Shown here piece by piece: positions 1 to 9,734 of a DNA stretch of 64,000 bases (position 1 is the first letter of the stretch; the number at the start of each line of letters is the position of its first letter). The position numbers and the translations under genes are program-made. The DNA comes from Leguminivora glycinivorella. Its lineage: Eukaryota; Arthropoda; Insecta; Lepidoptera; Tortricidae. Below the pieces are notes generated by a model that had not been told where the DNA came from, did not search any database, and saw only the letters and a program-made list of their open reading frames with translations. The stretch lies in assembly GCF_023078275.1 (NCBI RefSeq), contig NC_062990.1, positions 3,675,501 to 3,739,500 of the forward strand. Direction: 5' to 3'.

Positions 1-85
1 TGAGTATTTTCATTTCAACTATTTTCTTCTCGCTATATACCTATTGAACTGTCAGAATAACAGCACCTCTTTGACAATAGTTATA

Positions 86-453
86 TATATTTTAAATTAA
101 AGGAAAAATGGAAAAATTCACACCTCCGGCAGGACTCGAACCTGCGACCTCTGGCCTTGCCGGGGCCATCGCGCTTCCTACTGCGCCACGGAGGCCTGCT
201 GCATGTGTGCGAATTTATCCATGCCTTCCCTCAATTCTCAACCGCTTTAGGGTGGCGTTATAGCAAACATCTACCCGTAAGAATAGATCTTAAGAGGCAC
301 TGGATATGTTCTTAATAGGCACTGCGATGGCCCCGGCAAGGCCAGAGGTCGCAGGTTCGATTCCTGCCGGAGGTGTGATTTTTTCCATTTTTCCTTTAAT
401 TTAAAAATATGTAATATCGTTCGCAGACTTTTCGGCATGATAAAAAAAACAAA
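86..453 (-). mobile_element. Foldback tRNA-derived SINE, copy 1
   Basis: Retroposed element bounded by a 10-bp direct repeat (aatagttata at 76-85 and 454-463). It has two inverted arms (about 87-172 and 324-410), each containing a tRNA 3' half followed by an A/T-rich block (minus strand TTTTTCCATTTTTCCTTTAA). The minus strand matches the order of the copies at 45.1 kb and 15.3 kb: inverted tRNA 3' half, a middle block with a GTAGATG core, a complete tRNA-like body, then the T-rich tail. An A-rich run (441-455) sits at the plus-strand right edge. I know of no named family with this design. Confidence 0.72.
122..195 (-). pseudogene. tRNA-like body of foldback SINE (Ala-like anticodon)
   Basis: On the minus strand the sequence folds as a tRNA: a GCCTCCG acceptor pairing with CGGAGGT, a D-arm-like GCGCAGTAGGAAGCGC, a TGGCC/GGCCA anticodon stem with loop CCGGCAA (anticodon GGC, Ala-like), and a GCAGG/CCTGC T stem with loop TTCGAGT. 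The usual U33 is a C, which argues against a working tRNA. It is best read as the pol III promoter body of the SINE, not a host tRNA gene. Confidence 0.6.
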
Positions 454-463
454 AATAGTTATA

Positions 464-1049
464 CTTTTTGGTCAGGCTTGAGTAATACTGCACATAAATA
501 TGTCTGCACAATGAAAACATTATAATAAGTGTTTTAAAAGACTTATAATTATCTACGTAATTGTTACTGTTGTTTTATTTGTCTACTAGATTTTGCCCTT
601 GTCTTTTGTCACGTTAAATTCGAAAATTGTGAAGTTCTCCATACCATCATTCACCCCCCATTTTAGGGAAGTCGGGGCCTAAGCCCTTTTTGTCTCTTTC
701 TAAAAAGAGGCAAAAAGTATGCCTATGTCACTCTCCATCCATTCAACTATCTCGACTTAAAAAAATCACGTCAATTCGTCGCTCCATTTTGCTGGATTTT
801 GTTCAACAAATAATGTAATCGTAATTAAAATAATTATGAGTCAAGTATTATTTAAATTGATTTATTTGATAACATGGAATAAGTAATTGAGTGTTCTCTT
901 GACAACGCCAAAGCAATTAATATTAATACCAGCTTATATTAATTAAATTATTGCTGCTAAAGGTATAATTAACCAGTATATTTTGTACTCGGGTTATCTT
1001 TGTAACTAATATTTTAAATAAAGTTTTAATTTGTAAAAAATACGTCGAT
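464..1049. other. Unassigned AT-rich sequence
   Basis: No coding exon, RNA gene or repeat boundary was recognised. It contains a short stretch of moderate GC (about 640-760) without a readable frame. Confidence 0.4.
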
Positions 1050-1063
1050 TTTGTAGCGAATTT

Positions 1064-1387
1064 CATCATGATCCTCCTTGCGTTATCCCGGCATTTGCCA
1101 CGGCTCATGGGAGCCTGGGGTCCGCTTTGACAAATAATCCCAATATTTGGAGAAGGCACTAGTTTTACGAAAGCCACTGCCATCTGACCTTCCAACCCGA
1201 AGGGAAACTAGGCCCTTCTGGAATTAGTCCGGTTTCCTCACGATGTTTTCCTTCACCGAAAAGCGACTGGCAATATCAAATGACATTTCGCACATAAGTT
1301 CCGAAAAACTCATTGGTACGAGCCGGGGTTTGAACCCGCGACCTCCGGATCGAAAGTCGCATGCTCTTACCGCTAGGCCACCTGCGC
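1064..1387 (-). mobile_element. tRNA-derived SINE (family A), full length
   Basis: Bounded by a 14-bp target duplication (tttgtagcgaattt at 1050-1063 and 1388-1401). The minus strand starts with a tRNA-like head containing an A-box-like GGCCTAGCGGTAAGAGC and a B-box-like GGTTCAAACCC. A body shared with copies at 17.95, 45.6 and 52.75 kb follows and ends near the minus-strand motif CGGGATAACGCAAGGAGGAT. The length of about 324 bp fits a tRNA SINE mobilised by LINE machinery. The intact duplication shows a clean retroposition. Confidence 0.85.
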
Positions 1388-1433
1388 TTTGTAGCGAATT
1401 TAAGTAACTATATTTTGGTTATAGTTACCCTTA

Positions 1434-1770
1434 GTGCGTTTCCACATTATCCGATCCGATATGGAATGTAGCACCGATATCTCATATGATGTAATATGTA
1501 TGTAACCATTAGGTTTATTAAGTAGATATTCAATTTCTCGTCTTGTTATATTTTTTGCACCTATTAGCTCTTATTGATCTCTGTTTGGCCCAAAGGTTAG
1601 CTGGTAGAGTATGCCTTTTGGTATTAAGTTCGCCTTTTGTGTATTTTTTTTACTGTGCAATAAAGTTTAAATAAATAAATAAATCCCAAAAATTCAGGCC
1701 GCCATCTTTGATTTTTGTCTTTGAAATCCTTCCGCCATCCAATATCGGATCGGATAATGTGAAAACGCAC
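1434..1770. mobile_element. MITE with GTGCGTTTTCACATTATCC termini, containing a nested retroelement tail
   Basis: The inverted ends are a left TIR (gtgcgtttccacattatccg) and the matching right TIR at 1742-1770, flanked by TTA on both sides (1431-1433, 1771-1773). A shorter relative with the same ends lies at 20225-20340. The interior is longer because a LINE/SINE tail (1575-1685) sits inside. No transposase is present, so the element is non-autonomous. Confidence 0.7.
1575..1685 (+). repeat. 3' end of a LINE/SINE with AATAAA-type tail
   Basis: The sequence ggcccaaaggttagctggta runs through a T-rich stretch to caataaagtttaaataaata. This is a 3'-end type I recognise as common in moth genomes. 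It is 5'-truncated and nested in the MITE around it. Confidence 0.5.
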
Positions 1771-1773
1771 TTA

Positions 1774-2907
1774 TGGTCTCCCCAAACCTATCGAAGCGTA
1801 ATTGGCTTTCGACGACCAAAAATCGCATATGAGGTTAGCGATGACGACGCGTATGCGTCATGAGCTGCGTCGGCAAAAGTCAATTCCGCGTCATTAGTCC
1901 AAAGTCTAACACTCGTTGAGCTTTGGCAACCTAACTCACCGGAAGTGTTTTCGTAGAGAATGATACATTGGAACCCGCATTGAATTTTTTATCAGGATTT
2001 TTAAACAGTTTTCTTTGCTTACCTTTTGTACTTATGTTTTAATATTAAAAGTTTTCCGTAACTACCGAGAACTCCATTCATTTGAGCCGCTTTGAAAGCA
2101 TTGTGGCGCAACCCAGTTAGCCGTAAGATAAGATAAGATAAGATCGCCTGATTAAAGCTATACTAGTTTGTAATTAACTGTTCTAACTCCTTCATACACG
2201 GGAAGATCCATACTAATACCATAGATTAAACAAGAAGATCATACCATCCCATACATTAAAATGCGACCGCCTAAGAACGCGCATATACTACACCAGTACA
2301 CCACACATAAAGCATAGTTAACATAGTATTGGCACGCGTTTAGCGACGAATAAAAAAAATATATTTAAAAATTAAAAAAAAAACTGATAATCACATCTTA
2401 ATTTTAATACGTTGATAACTCTATATTAGAAATTTGGTTGATCTAACTTTTTGCGTTTGTAAGTTATTGATGATGGACGTTGACCGGCGAAAATGCACTG
2501 TGAACAAATACGTGAAAAATCCCCTTGGTCTGGGTCAATGATTGCTAAATTGCTGAATTTCCAGAAAACTACTAGGCAATAATTATTGCCCAAATCATTA
2601 TTTCATTAAAGGACAATTAAATAATAGTGGCAAAATAATTCAAAATATCCACTCCTTGCGGTCCACACGGAATCAACAGACAAAAAAGATGGATGAAAAT
2701 CTTGTTCAGAGGATGATGAATACTATTTTCAGAAAAGTCCGTAATTTTGTGCATAAACATGCTGAATGATTGAAATATATGTGACACGCTATAAATTAAT
2801 AAACGATCTTTTATATTCTGCAATAAAAAATATTGTTTACTTTTTCTTTTCATTTAAAAATTAAATTCCTCCCATCGCGTACCAATTCTAAATTAACTAT
2901 GCTTTAG
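1774..2907. other. Unassigned intergenic sequence
   Basis: No gene was recognised. A GC-richer part (about 1780-1965) may be an old repeat. A short GATAA run (2124-2145) and an A-rich tract (about 2350-2385) are present. The ORF-like stretch at 2617-2853 has no recognisable domain and reads as AT-rich chance coding. Confidence 0.4.
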
Positions 2908-3053
2908 ATGGTGCCACAAAAAAAAGGTCTTCAAGATTTCGATTATACTTCTAGATGGCGTTAAGTGTCACTTTTGACATAGATTTATGGCTCGACACTT
3001 AACGCCAATCTACAAATAATCGATGGCAACAAGGCATTTTTTTGTGTTGCCAT
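2908..3053. mobile_element. Short hairpin MITE
   Basis: There are two levels of inverted repeat. The outer arms are gatggtgccacaaaaaaaa and the reverse complement of ttttttgtgttgccatc. The inner arms are agatggcgttaagtgtc and gacacttaacgccaatct. The whole stretch folds back on itself. No coding sequence is present. Confidence 0.6.
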
Positions 3054-3099
3054 CTTTTATTTATTTATTTATTATTTAAATAAGTTACACAGCATAACA

Positions 3100-3143
3100 G
3101 TCAAACCTACAGACACACACACAGACAGACAGACAGACAGACA

Positions 3144-3233
<90 letters not shown>

Positions 3234-3299
3234 TCAAACTTATAACAATAAGTTATTGTTATAAGTTATTGTTAGTTATTGTTATTGTTATAAGTTTGA

Positions 3300-3367
<68 letters not shown>
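3100..3367. repeat. Palindromic CA/GT microsatellite repeat
   Basis: A CAGA run grading into a long (CA)n tract (about 3110-3225) is followed by cgtcaaacttataacaata. Its mirror, ttgttataagtttgacgtg, leads into a long (GT)n tract (about 3301-3366). The two halves match the ends of the CAGA-linked repeat family found at 3.9, 23.3, 24.1 and 44.8 kb, placed head to head. Confidence 0.8.
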
Positions 3368-3369
<2 letters not shown>

Positions 3370-3549
3370 CCTCTTTTTTGCGTCGGGGGTTAAAAACAAA
3401 ACTATACAAATCTAGGTCTAAAGAGGGCCCGGCCTTAGGCATAGTGCATAGTGTTCCTCGCTGAATTGCAATGCTTTATACGAACTAATTACAAAATCAG
3501 AATAATGTTTTGCTCGGGGTAATACCAAAAACATATTATATCTTAAAGA

Positions 3550-3676
3550 GCGTACACCCATCTTAAAGGCCGGCAACGCACCTCCAACACCTCTGGTGTT
3601 TCGGGTGTCCATGGGCGGCGGTGATCGCTTACCATCAGGCGACCTGTCTGCTCGTTTGCATCCTATCCCATAAAAA
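3550..3676 (+). repeat. Dispersed retroelement 3' tail (GGCCGGCAACGCACCT type)
   Basis: It contains ggccggcaacgcacctccaa and ggcggtgatcgcttaccatc, and ends in a poly-A run. Relatives lie at 14985-15130 and, inverted, at 50545-50665. This is a 3'-end unit I recognise as very common in Lepidoptera; the parent element was not identified. Confidence 0.65.
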
Positions 3677-3896
3677 AAAAAAAATAATAATAATTCTAGG
3701 AAAACCTTCGAATTTAATGGTTTCACTATTCCCAAAGTAAACAAAATGCATGAGCAACATAAACTAGAAATATTATTTATTAACCGTAAATTTGTATTTA
3801 AACACATTTGGTTTGTACATAAACACTAATTTAACTAGATACCATGGGATGGGAATAGGCCAAGAGCTAGGATACAATTTTTTTTTCATTATTTTT

Positions 3897-4264
3897 TAAC
3901 CCCCGACGCAAAAACGACGGGGTGTTATAAGTTTGACGTGTCTGTCTGTCTGTTTGTGTGTAACCGACAACCTGCCATTGCAATATCACAATTGTATGTT
4001 TTTTCAACCCTTTAATCGCTAAGAGTGACACTGAAACTTATCCCGTCTCCACACGCGGATAAAAACTTTTATAATTATGTAGGTACAAATTGGAAAACCC
4101 CTGACACAAAAACCTTTAAAAACTAGACTAAACTAAACTACGTAGAATACGTCTAAAACCATTGCAAGATTAAATAGAAAACAACCCCATTCAAATCGGT
4201 TCAGGAGCTACGGTGCCACAGACAGAGACACAGACAGCCCTCTTTTTGCGTCGGAGCTTAAAAA
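3897..4264. repeat. CAGA-microsatellite-linked repeat
   Basis: It begins taacccccgacgcaaaaacg, runs through a TGTC/TGTT microsatellite, and ends with cagacag and tttttgcgtcggagcttaa. The ends are inverted relative to each other. The same family occurs at 23313-23640, 24110-24360 and 44788-45012. It is noncoding. Confidence 0.65.
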
Positions 4265-4304
4265 ATAACAGTAATAAAACTCCAAAATATTTCCACGTTA
4301 CTAA

Positions 4305-4619
4305 ATGTACGTGTCCTTATTTATACTTATTACTTCAGAGAAACAAAGGCGTTTTCTAAAAGCAATAACATTCATAATTCATAATTCCAATACCATTGCC
4401 GTAATATTTCACGGCAAGTTTAATGACTCATTTAGTGTAGGCCTCTTGGCGTTTACAAACAAATATAAATTGGTTCAATTGCTCCGTGTTATTAAGGCAC
4501 GTTTCCATTAACATACGTCATTCGACAATAGTTACTAGTAATGTATGCGTGACACTGATTTAAACTTTCACAATTTTAAGTATTATATAATCACAAAAAC
4601 TATGTTTTTACAAGTTTTT
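4305..4619. other. Unassigned AT-rich sequence
   Basis: A 68-codon open frame (4305-4511) has no recognisable motif or coding-like composition. No other feature was seen. Confidence 0.35.
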
Positions 4620-4780
4620 ATTCAACGTGCCTTGTTAGTATGTTAGTTTGGGTCAAAACGTAGAAGCTAAAGACCCACTTCCCGGTTTACGATTGAGCTG
4701 AAATTTTGCACACATAATGTAAATCACGTGACAATGCAATATTATTTACTAGCTTTTACCCGCGGCTTCGCCCGCGTAAT
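4620..4780. repeat. Two abutting dispersed repeat fragments
   Basis: The first part (cttcccggtttacgattgag through gtgacaatgcaatattat) belongs to the repeat group whose next segment (ggagctgatctgatgatgga type) is seen at 14.6 and 63.1 kb. It breaks at ttactagcttttacccgcgg, the start of another common repeat whose starts also occur at 20170 and 50372. Confidence 0.5.
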
Positions 4781-5145
4781 AAAAGTATTCATTAAGATTT
4801 TCATTTGGATCCTTAGGTTTCTCTGGTATATTTATCTGCGATTATTTCGATTGCACATAATACTTTTGCTTGCAATGATTGTAGAAATATTACACATCGA
4901 CCACAGCGTAGGTAATTCTATATACGCTGGGGAAACCTTTATAAACATCCCACATAGCCCGTATTTCGACACTATATGATCGGTGGGTAAAAAGTACTTT
5001 TTTCTATTATCCCTTACAATTTTTTACATTTTGCTTATACTTATCGCAAACGTAATCTTCAAGCAAGCAAACAACGATCGTCTTAGAGCACTTTGATTCT
5101 AAGAGACCGCCGACCGATTATCCGTATCCCTCTAACGATACCCAT

Positions 5146-5286
5146 ATTATCCGTATCCGTATCCGTTTCCGTATCCGTATCCGTATCCGTATCCGTATCC
5201 CTATCTCTATCCCTATCGCTATCGCTATCGCTAACGCTATGGCTATCGCTATCCCTATCGCTATCCCTATCGCTATCCCTATCCCT
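5146..5286 (+). repeat. Hexanucleotide minisatellite (TATCCN/TATCGC)
   Basis: About 23 consecutive 6-bp units. The left half is mostly ccgtat, the right half mixes ccctat and cgctat. All six frames repeat a dipeptide (SV/SL on plus, RD/SD/TD on minus), so the open frames across it are by-products of the repeat. A short right-edge relative (gctatccctatcccttatc) is at 13990. Confidence 0.85.
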
Positions 5287-5337
5287 TATCAAGATAACAC
5301 TAAGTTCTCGCGCTTTGTACACATATTTAAAGTCACA

Positions 5338-5659
5338 TCAGCAATTCCCGAATAGTTTGTACATTTGGATCACGTCTCCGATTTGGATGAAAATTGGTAG
5401 GCTGATAGAGTCCATGATGCTGAGCAAGATCCACTAGGTTTCCCAAAATGTCCTAGGTTGATTGTATGAAACTTTCCTTTTTTGTTACCGAAAATGTATA
5501 GAAATCTGGTAACAAAAAAGGAAGGTTTCATACAAACTACATAGGACATTTTGGGAAACCTAGTGGATCTTGCTCAGCATCATGGACTCTATCAGCCTAC
5601 CAATTTTTATGAAAATCGGAGACGTGATCAAAATGTACAAACTATTCGGGAATTGCTGA
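5338..5659. mobile_element. Long-arm hairpin element with empty site in window
   Basis: Left arm 5338-5489 and right arm 5508-5659 are near-perfect reverse complements of 152 bp each, around an 18-bp loop (5490-5507). Flanks are ...aaagtcaca and catacaggtcga... A related sequence without the insertion (aaagtcacatacaggtcga) is at 14048-14066, so the hairpin was inserted with a 2-bp CA duplication. No coding sequence is present. A transcript would form a long double-stranded stem. Confidence 0.82.
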
Positions 5660-5696
5660 CATACAGGTCGAAAGCGATTAATTAACATTATTTTTA

Positions 5697-6125
5697 CCTT
5701 TTTAGGGTTCCGTACCTCAAAGAGGAAAAACGGAACCCTTATAGGATCACTCGTGTGTCTGTCTGTCCCTCTGTTACAGCCGATTTCTCCGAAACTACTG
5801 GACCGATTTACTTGAAATTTGGTACACATATGTAAACCTGTGGCCCAAAGACGGACATGTAATTTAATTAAATGAAATTTAATCATAGGGGTCATTTTTG
5901 GGGGGTAAACTTGAAAATTAAAAATCAAAGTTATTAAAACTATATTGTATTATATATCAAATGAAAGAGCATTTTATGAGCATTTGAAATATATTTTTTT
6001 TTAATTTTTAATTTTGGTACTTTAGAAGTAATTTAAGAAAATAGACAAAAAATGACCATTCCCCCCCCCTTATCTCCGAAACTACTTAGCGTAAAATTTT
6101 CAAAAAAATACACGAGATAGCCCTC
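5697..6125 (-). repeat. GGTTCCGTA-type dispersed repeat
   Basis: It begins tttttagggttccgtacctc and contains cgtgtgtctgtctgtccct and ccgatttctccgaaactact. These hallmarks are shared with the GGAC-linked elements at 47.0, 51.9 and 62.3 kb and the long copy at 22.2 kb, in inverse orientation. It breaks down near the C run at 6060-6070. Confidence 0.55.
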
Positions 6126-6960
6126 TACCTGTAGATTACAGGAAAACCTATTAGAAATCTACAGTCAAGCGTAAGTCGGACTTACGAGAAAAAAACTCAA
6201 ATTAAGATTTTTACTCACTGACGCTGCAAGCAGTTATTAAACGTCTTAAAATTTTGTAAGCGTGATGGACAGGTAGAAAGAAATTCATTTCTGTCTTTTT
6301 CTTTTTAGAAATTGTTCAATTTTTTTTTTTCATTTGCCAAAATGACTTAAGTTCCTACTAAAAAGGAGGCGCTTAAGACCGTTTGTAAGTGGACTGAGCA
6401 AAATTTTGTTCAAATCGGTCCAAAAAAAGGTCTCTGTTGACGAAAACATAGAATTTGTGGCAACGATAGCCCAAATCTGAAGTCCATTTTGCTCTATCTC
6501 TTATCGTTTCCGAGATATATACGTAAAGTCTTGAAAGTGCGAAAAGTTAACTTTGCCATCACAGTCGTTCAGGCGCTCATGAGTTCTTTGTATGGAAAAG
6601 TCGAAAACCGACTCACACTTGACCAATGTTCATAGAACGTGTTGTGGTTTTTTACGCGGGTCCGCGACTGACGACGTTCGAATGTTTTGTTCGAAAATGT
6701 TTGAGGGTGGTTTCTTTGAAACGTCGCCGGTGGCGGGTGGTTCGACGGGCGAAGGTCACACGCCGCACGCGACGGTCTGTATTCGTTTTGTACAATAGCA
6801 ACGGACGGCGGGTGGCGTCTTGATATGGAAAATGACTGACTTCACTAAAGATAATGATGAACTCATTGAGGTAATACTAGAGAGGACACTGCGAGCAAAA
6901 CGTTTGCGCTACAAACATAAGTCCATTGGACTTATGTTTCTGCCTGCACACAAATAAAAT
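6126..6960. other. Unassigned sequence with a 27-bp palindrome
   Basis: No gene was recognised. A GC-rich block (6590-6830) gives two overlapping frames without known motifs. At 6913-6939 there is a perfect 13-bp-arm palindrome (aaacataagtcca, then t, then tggacttatgttt) just upstream of the THAP-like exon. Confidence 0.4.
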
Positions 6961-6966
6961 GTAAAA

Positions 6967-7042
6967 ATGCCTTCCTGCGCAACAAGATGCTGTTTAAGCC
7001 ATACGAGAAAATCGAATAAAACTGACGTGTCACATTTCATCG
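6967..7042 (+). pseudogene. Possible broken first exon of a THAP-domain protein
   Basis: From an ATG at 6967 the sequence reads MPSCATRCC..., with a CX4C pair (C4, C9) at the place where THAP zinc fingers begin, then a basic stretch. The frame ends at a TAG (7045). Shifting by two bases at gtgtcaca (7026-7033) gives a VTFHR-like run, the usual next THAP landmark, followed by a possible splice donor (g|gttagt, 7043). THAP domains occur in P-element/THAP9-type transposases and in host regulators. No second zinc half (C..H) or downstream exon was found. This could be a transposon remnant or chance. Confidence 0.35.
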
Positions 7043-7044
7043 GT

Positions 7045-7449
7045 TAGTATACACGCTATGTTAATCGATCTTTATTTAAGTAATTATTTCAATGAAGGGA
7101 CGCGCTCCTCAAACGCGAAGCTATCGCTGCCATTTTGTTGAACGAAATCATAGATTAATCGCATCATAATCGCACAGACTTGACATGTAGGTAATGAAGT
7201 ATAGTAATTGTGATTATATTCTGTTTGTAATATATAAAAGAGAAATGTTAAATTTATTTCACGTTATACTTATGAATACTACACAGTTCTAACACGAGTT
7301 GTAATCGATATTTTCATACAATAATAACCTATGATTTTCTTCAAGGGTAATTAAAGTAGGTATATGAAAAAAATCAATAATGTATTTTTGTTTCACTTAG
7401 TAGAACTTAAACATAGCACAATGTATGATAGTGCTAAAATTAAACTACT
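7045..7449. other. Unassigned AT-rich sequence
   Basis: No coding exon with THAP or transposase features and no repeat boundary was recognised. Confidence 0.35.
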
Positions 7450-7593
7450 TACCCCCTTATTCATAAACGTTCACTAAAGTTATCAAGCCGATAAAGTTCG
7501 TTTGTCCCTTTCTATCACACCAATACGCCGAAAAGGGACAAACGAACTTTATCGGCTTGATAACTTTAGTGTGCGTTTATGAATAAGGGGGTT
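7450..7593. mobile_element. Hairpin MITE, copy 1
   Basis: Arms cccccttattcataaacg...cgtttatgaataaggggg continue inward through ttatcaagccgataaagttc and its complement, leaving only a short loop (tatcacaccaatacgccga). It is flanked by TTA on each side. A second copy is at 13205-13347 with the loop in the opposite orientation. Confidence 0.8.
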
Positions 7594-7599
7594 AGTATT

Positions 7600-8259
7600 T
7601 TACAAAAAGTATAAGAAAGGTCTACACTAAGAGTGTCGCGTCTAGGTGGTCATTGGTCAAGTCTTACTCTATGACACGGTACCTCCCCACGCATGCGCCG
7701 CGCGCTGCCGGCCGGAGCACAGACTTTGTTTGGGGTGTAATTTCTAGTATGTTAGTACATAGTAATTCAATGGATGAATTGTACTTCTGTGAACTGTTTT
7801 CGATATACTTAATCCACAGATCAATACAACAAGATGGCCCTTACAGGGCGACTCGCGGTCACCAAGCAATACAATATCGCTTGCATTTGGCTTCTAGTGG
7901 GGTGTTCTGTGGTACCAAGTTAAAAATTTTACTTTCTTTTTGCCGGTTTCATACAAAAATATCGTTTGACTGTCTCTTTTTTTGGGTAATATCAATATTT
8001 ATATGGAAACGGATTAAGTCGCGTATAATCTTCTTCCTCTAAGAATTACAATGTAAGTATTTTTACATTCATTTTGATCAGAGCACAACACAACAGTTCA
8101 AAAATCAGTCTACCAGAGCTTCTGAGTTCCGTCGCCGACGACGGGTGACCAAGGGTCAGAAAACCCACGCACCCGCGACCGACAGCGTGTGGCACAGCGG
8201 CACATGCGGCTCACATCCAAACATTCCAAACGCCTACCTAGCTTATGCATACCTAGCTC
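7600..8259. other. Unassigned sequence, probably old repeat
   Basis: A 129-codon open frame (7653-8042) shows no recognisable domain; its C-terminal half is AT-rich and hydrophobic. GC-rich islands (7680-7720, 8130-8250) resemble dispersed repeat sequence more than exons. Protein coding is not supported. Confidence 0.35.
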
Positions 8260-8790
8260 ACGCACACAGACGCGTCCGCTGGCGCCGCCAGGGGCGGCTC
8301 ACTCCGCTATCCTATCGCCGCGCTACAAGTATATCCTGGCGGCCGCGAGCTGTGGCCGCGAGTTCGCGGCCTACTCAGGGGTGGCGCACATTCTCACGGA
8401 ATGCACGTTCGCACTTTCTATTGTTACTTTACGTCGCGAGGTTTTTTAAGCGATGTCCGCGGGTGGAATGGCTAATAATACTAAAAAATAAATACCAAAA
8501 GATATTCTTATACAGATCTACTACTGATTAAGTCCCACGGAAAAGTTCAATAAGGCTTGTGATGTTGGAACCTCGAACAAAAATATATAAATACAGCGTA
8601 TATACCTAGAAAGTACTCAAGACTTGAATATAATAATATAACATTTAATGTGAGTATTAATTCGTTTGGATCCATTGGTAACCCTATCACCGGACGCCGC
8701 GCACGTGCGGCTCGTTTCTTTGTAAGAATGTTGTAGGTATTTAAAAAGGCGGCATTTCGGAAACATCAAAGCAGTGCGCCTTCTTTACTT
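8260..8790 (+). repeat. Dispersed repeat R, copy 1
   Basis: Blocks of this region reappear in reverse order and orientation at 20515-21013: ggcggctcactccg, cgcgagttcgcggcc, aataaggcttgtgat, gcacgtgcggct and aaaggcggcat. Sequence between the blocks differs, so both copies are old and degraded. No coding capacity was recognised despite overlapping open frames. Confidence 0.6.
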
Positions 8791-9734
8791 GTGCTATTAT
8801 ATATTCTGTGGCGCCGCGCCGGTGTCCACGTGCGCTCTCTGCAGAGTGCGCTGCCGCTGCCACGAAACGTTTACCTACTCCGTGTAATACTGATAAAAGA
8901 AAGTATTGACATGAATTCACACGTTTCGGAAATGACTGTAGGTATTTTAAATATTTTAGCACAATATCGACGCTGGAAAGGCTAATTGACTAACGTGCAT
9001 TTTGCAAACTTTACAGGAGAGCCAATATAAACTTTTTTTTTTGGAAAAAAAATCATAACTTTTTGTTTATTTATTATACAATAAAATGACGTACTACGAA
9101 GTTGGAGGTATTTGTGTTGTTTATTTGATCAATATGATTGTATTCCGATATATGTACGTATTTACGAAATAAAGACCACGTTAGACAATTGTCATTTTTT
9201 CAAAGTCAGGATAAAGGTCTAACCACCATATTCATAGTTTCTTAGGGAACGGATACTTAACTTATGCGACTATTAGCTTTAAAACCCAACCCAAAAGAAC
9301 ATATAATAAGACGTTTCAAACAAAACTAGAATCGAAGAAAATGCATAACAGCCACTAGCTAACATTATGAAACACTGGTATAACAGCTTAAAAGGCACTT
9401 CACCAAAAACTAACACCTGTTTTTAGATGAGATGTCATACTGAAAACTATTGTATTTCTCATGAAAGAATCTTTAATTAAGTTAAACTTATTTGTGCAGG
9501 CAACAGCAAAAGTAAGTGATCATTATTCGATTGTAGACCTTATTATATTATGAAAAGGAAGATGGTCAACACTTACTTTTGCTGTTGATTGTACGAAAAT
9601 AGACATAGGTTTCTACTGTTGCACCTTCGACGCTCTGCCGCCACCATGTAGTGAAAAAGGCGTAAAAATGTGTGTATGTGAGTATGTATATATTTTAAAT
9701 ATTCTGGGGGCAATCTGATACAAATCAACAAAGC

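Noticed and set aside
3418..3807. 129-codon minus-strand open frame
   Set aside because: It runs through a dispersed retroelement tail (3550-3676) and its poly-A; the middle is translated repeat, with no known domain.
5083..5437. Open frames encoding SVSVSL / RDSDSD dipeptides on both strands
   Set aside because: Pure product of a 6-bp tandem repeat, open in both directions.
7653..8042. 129-codon plus-strand frame
   Set aside because: No motif, abrupt shift from GC-rich to AT-rich composition, and no homology I can recognise.
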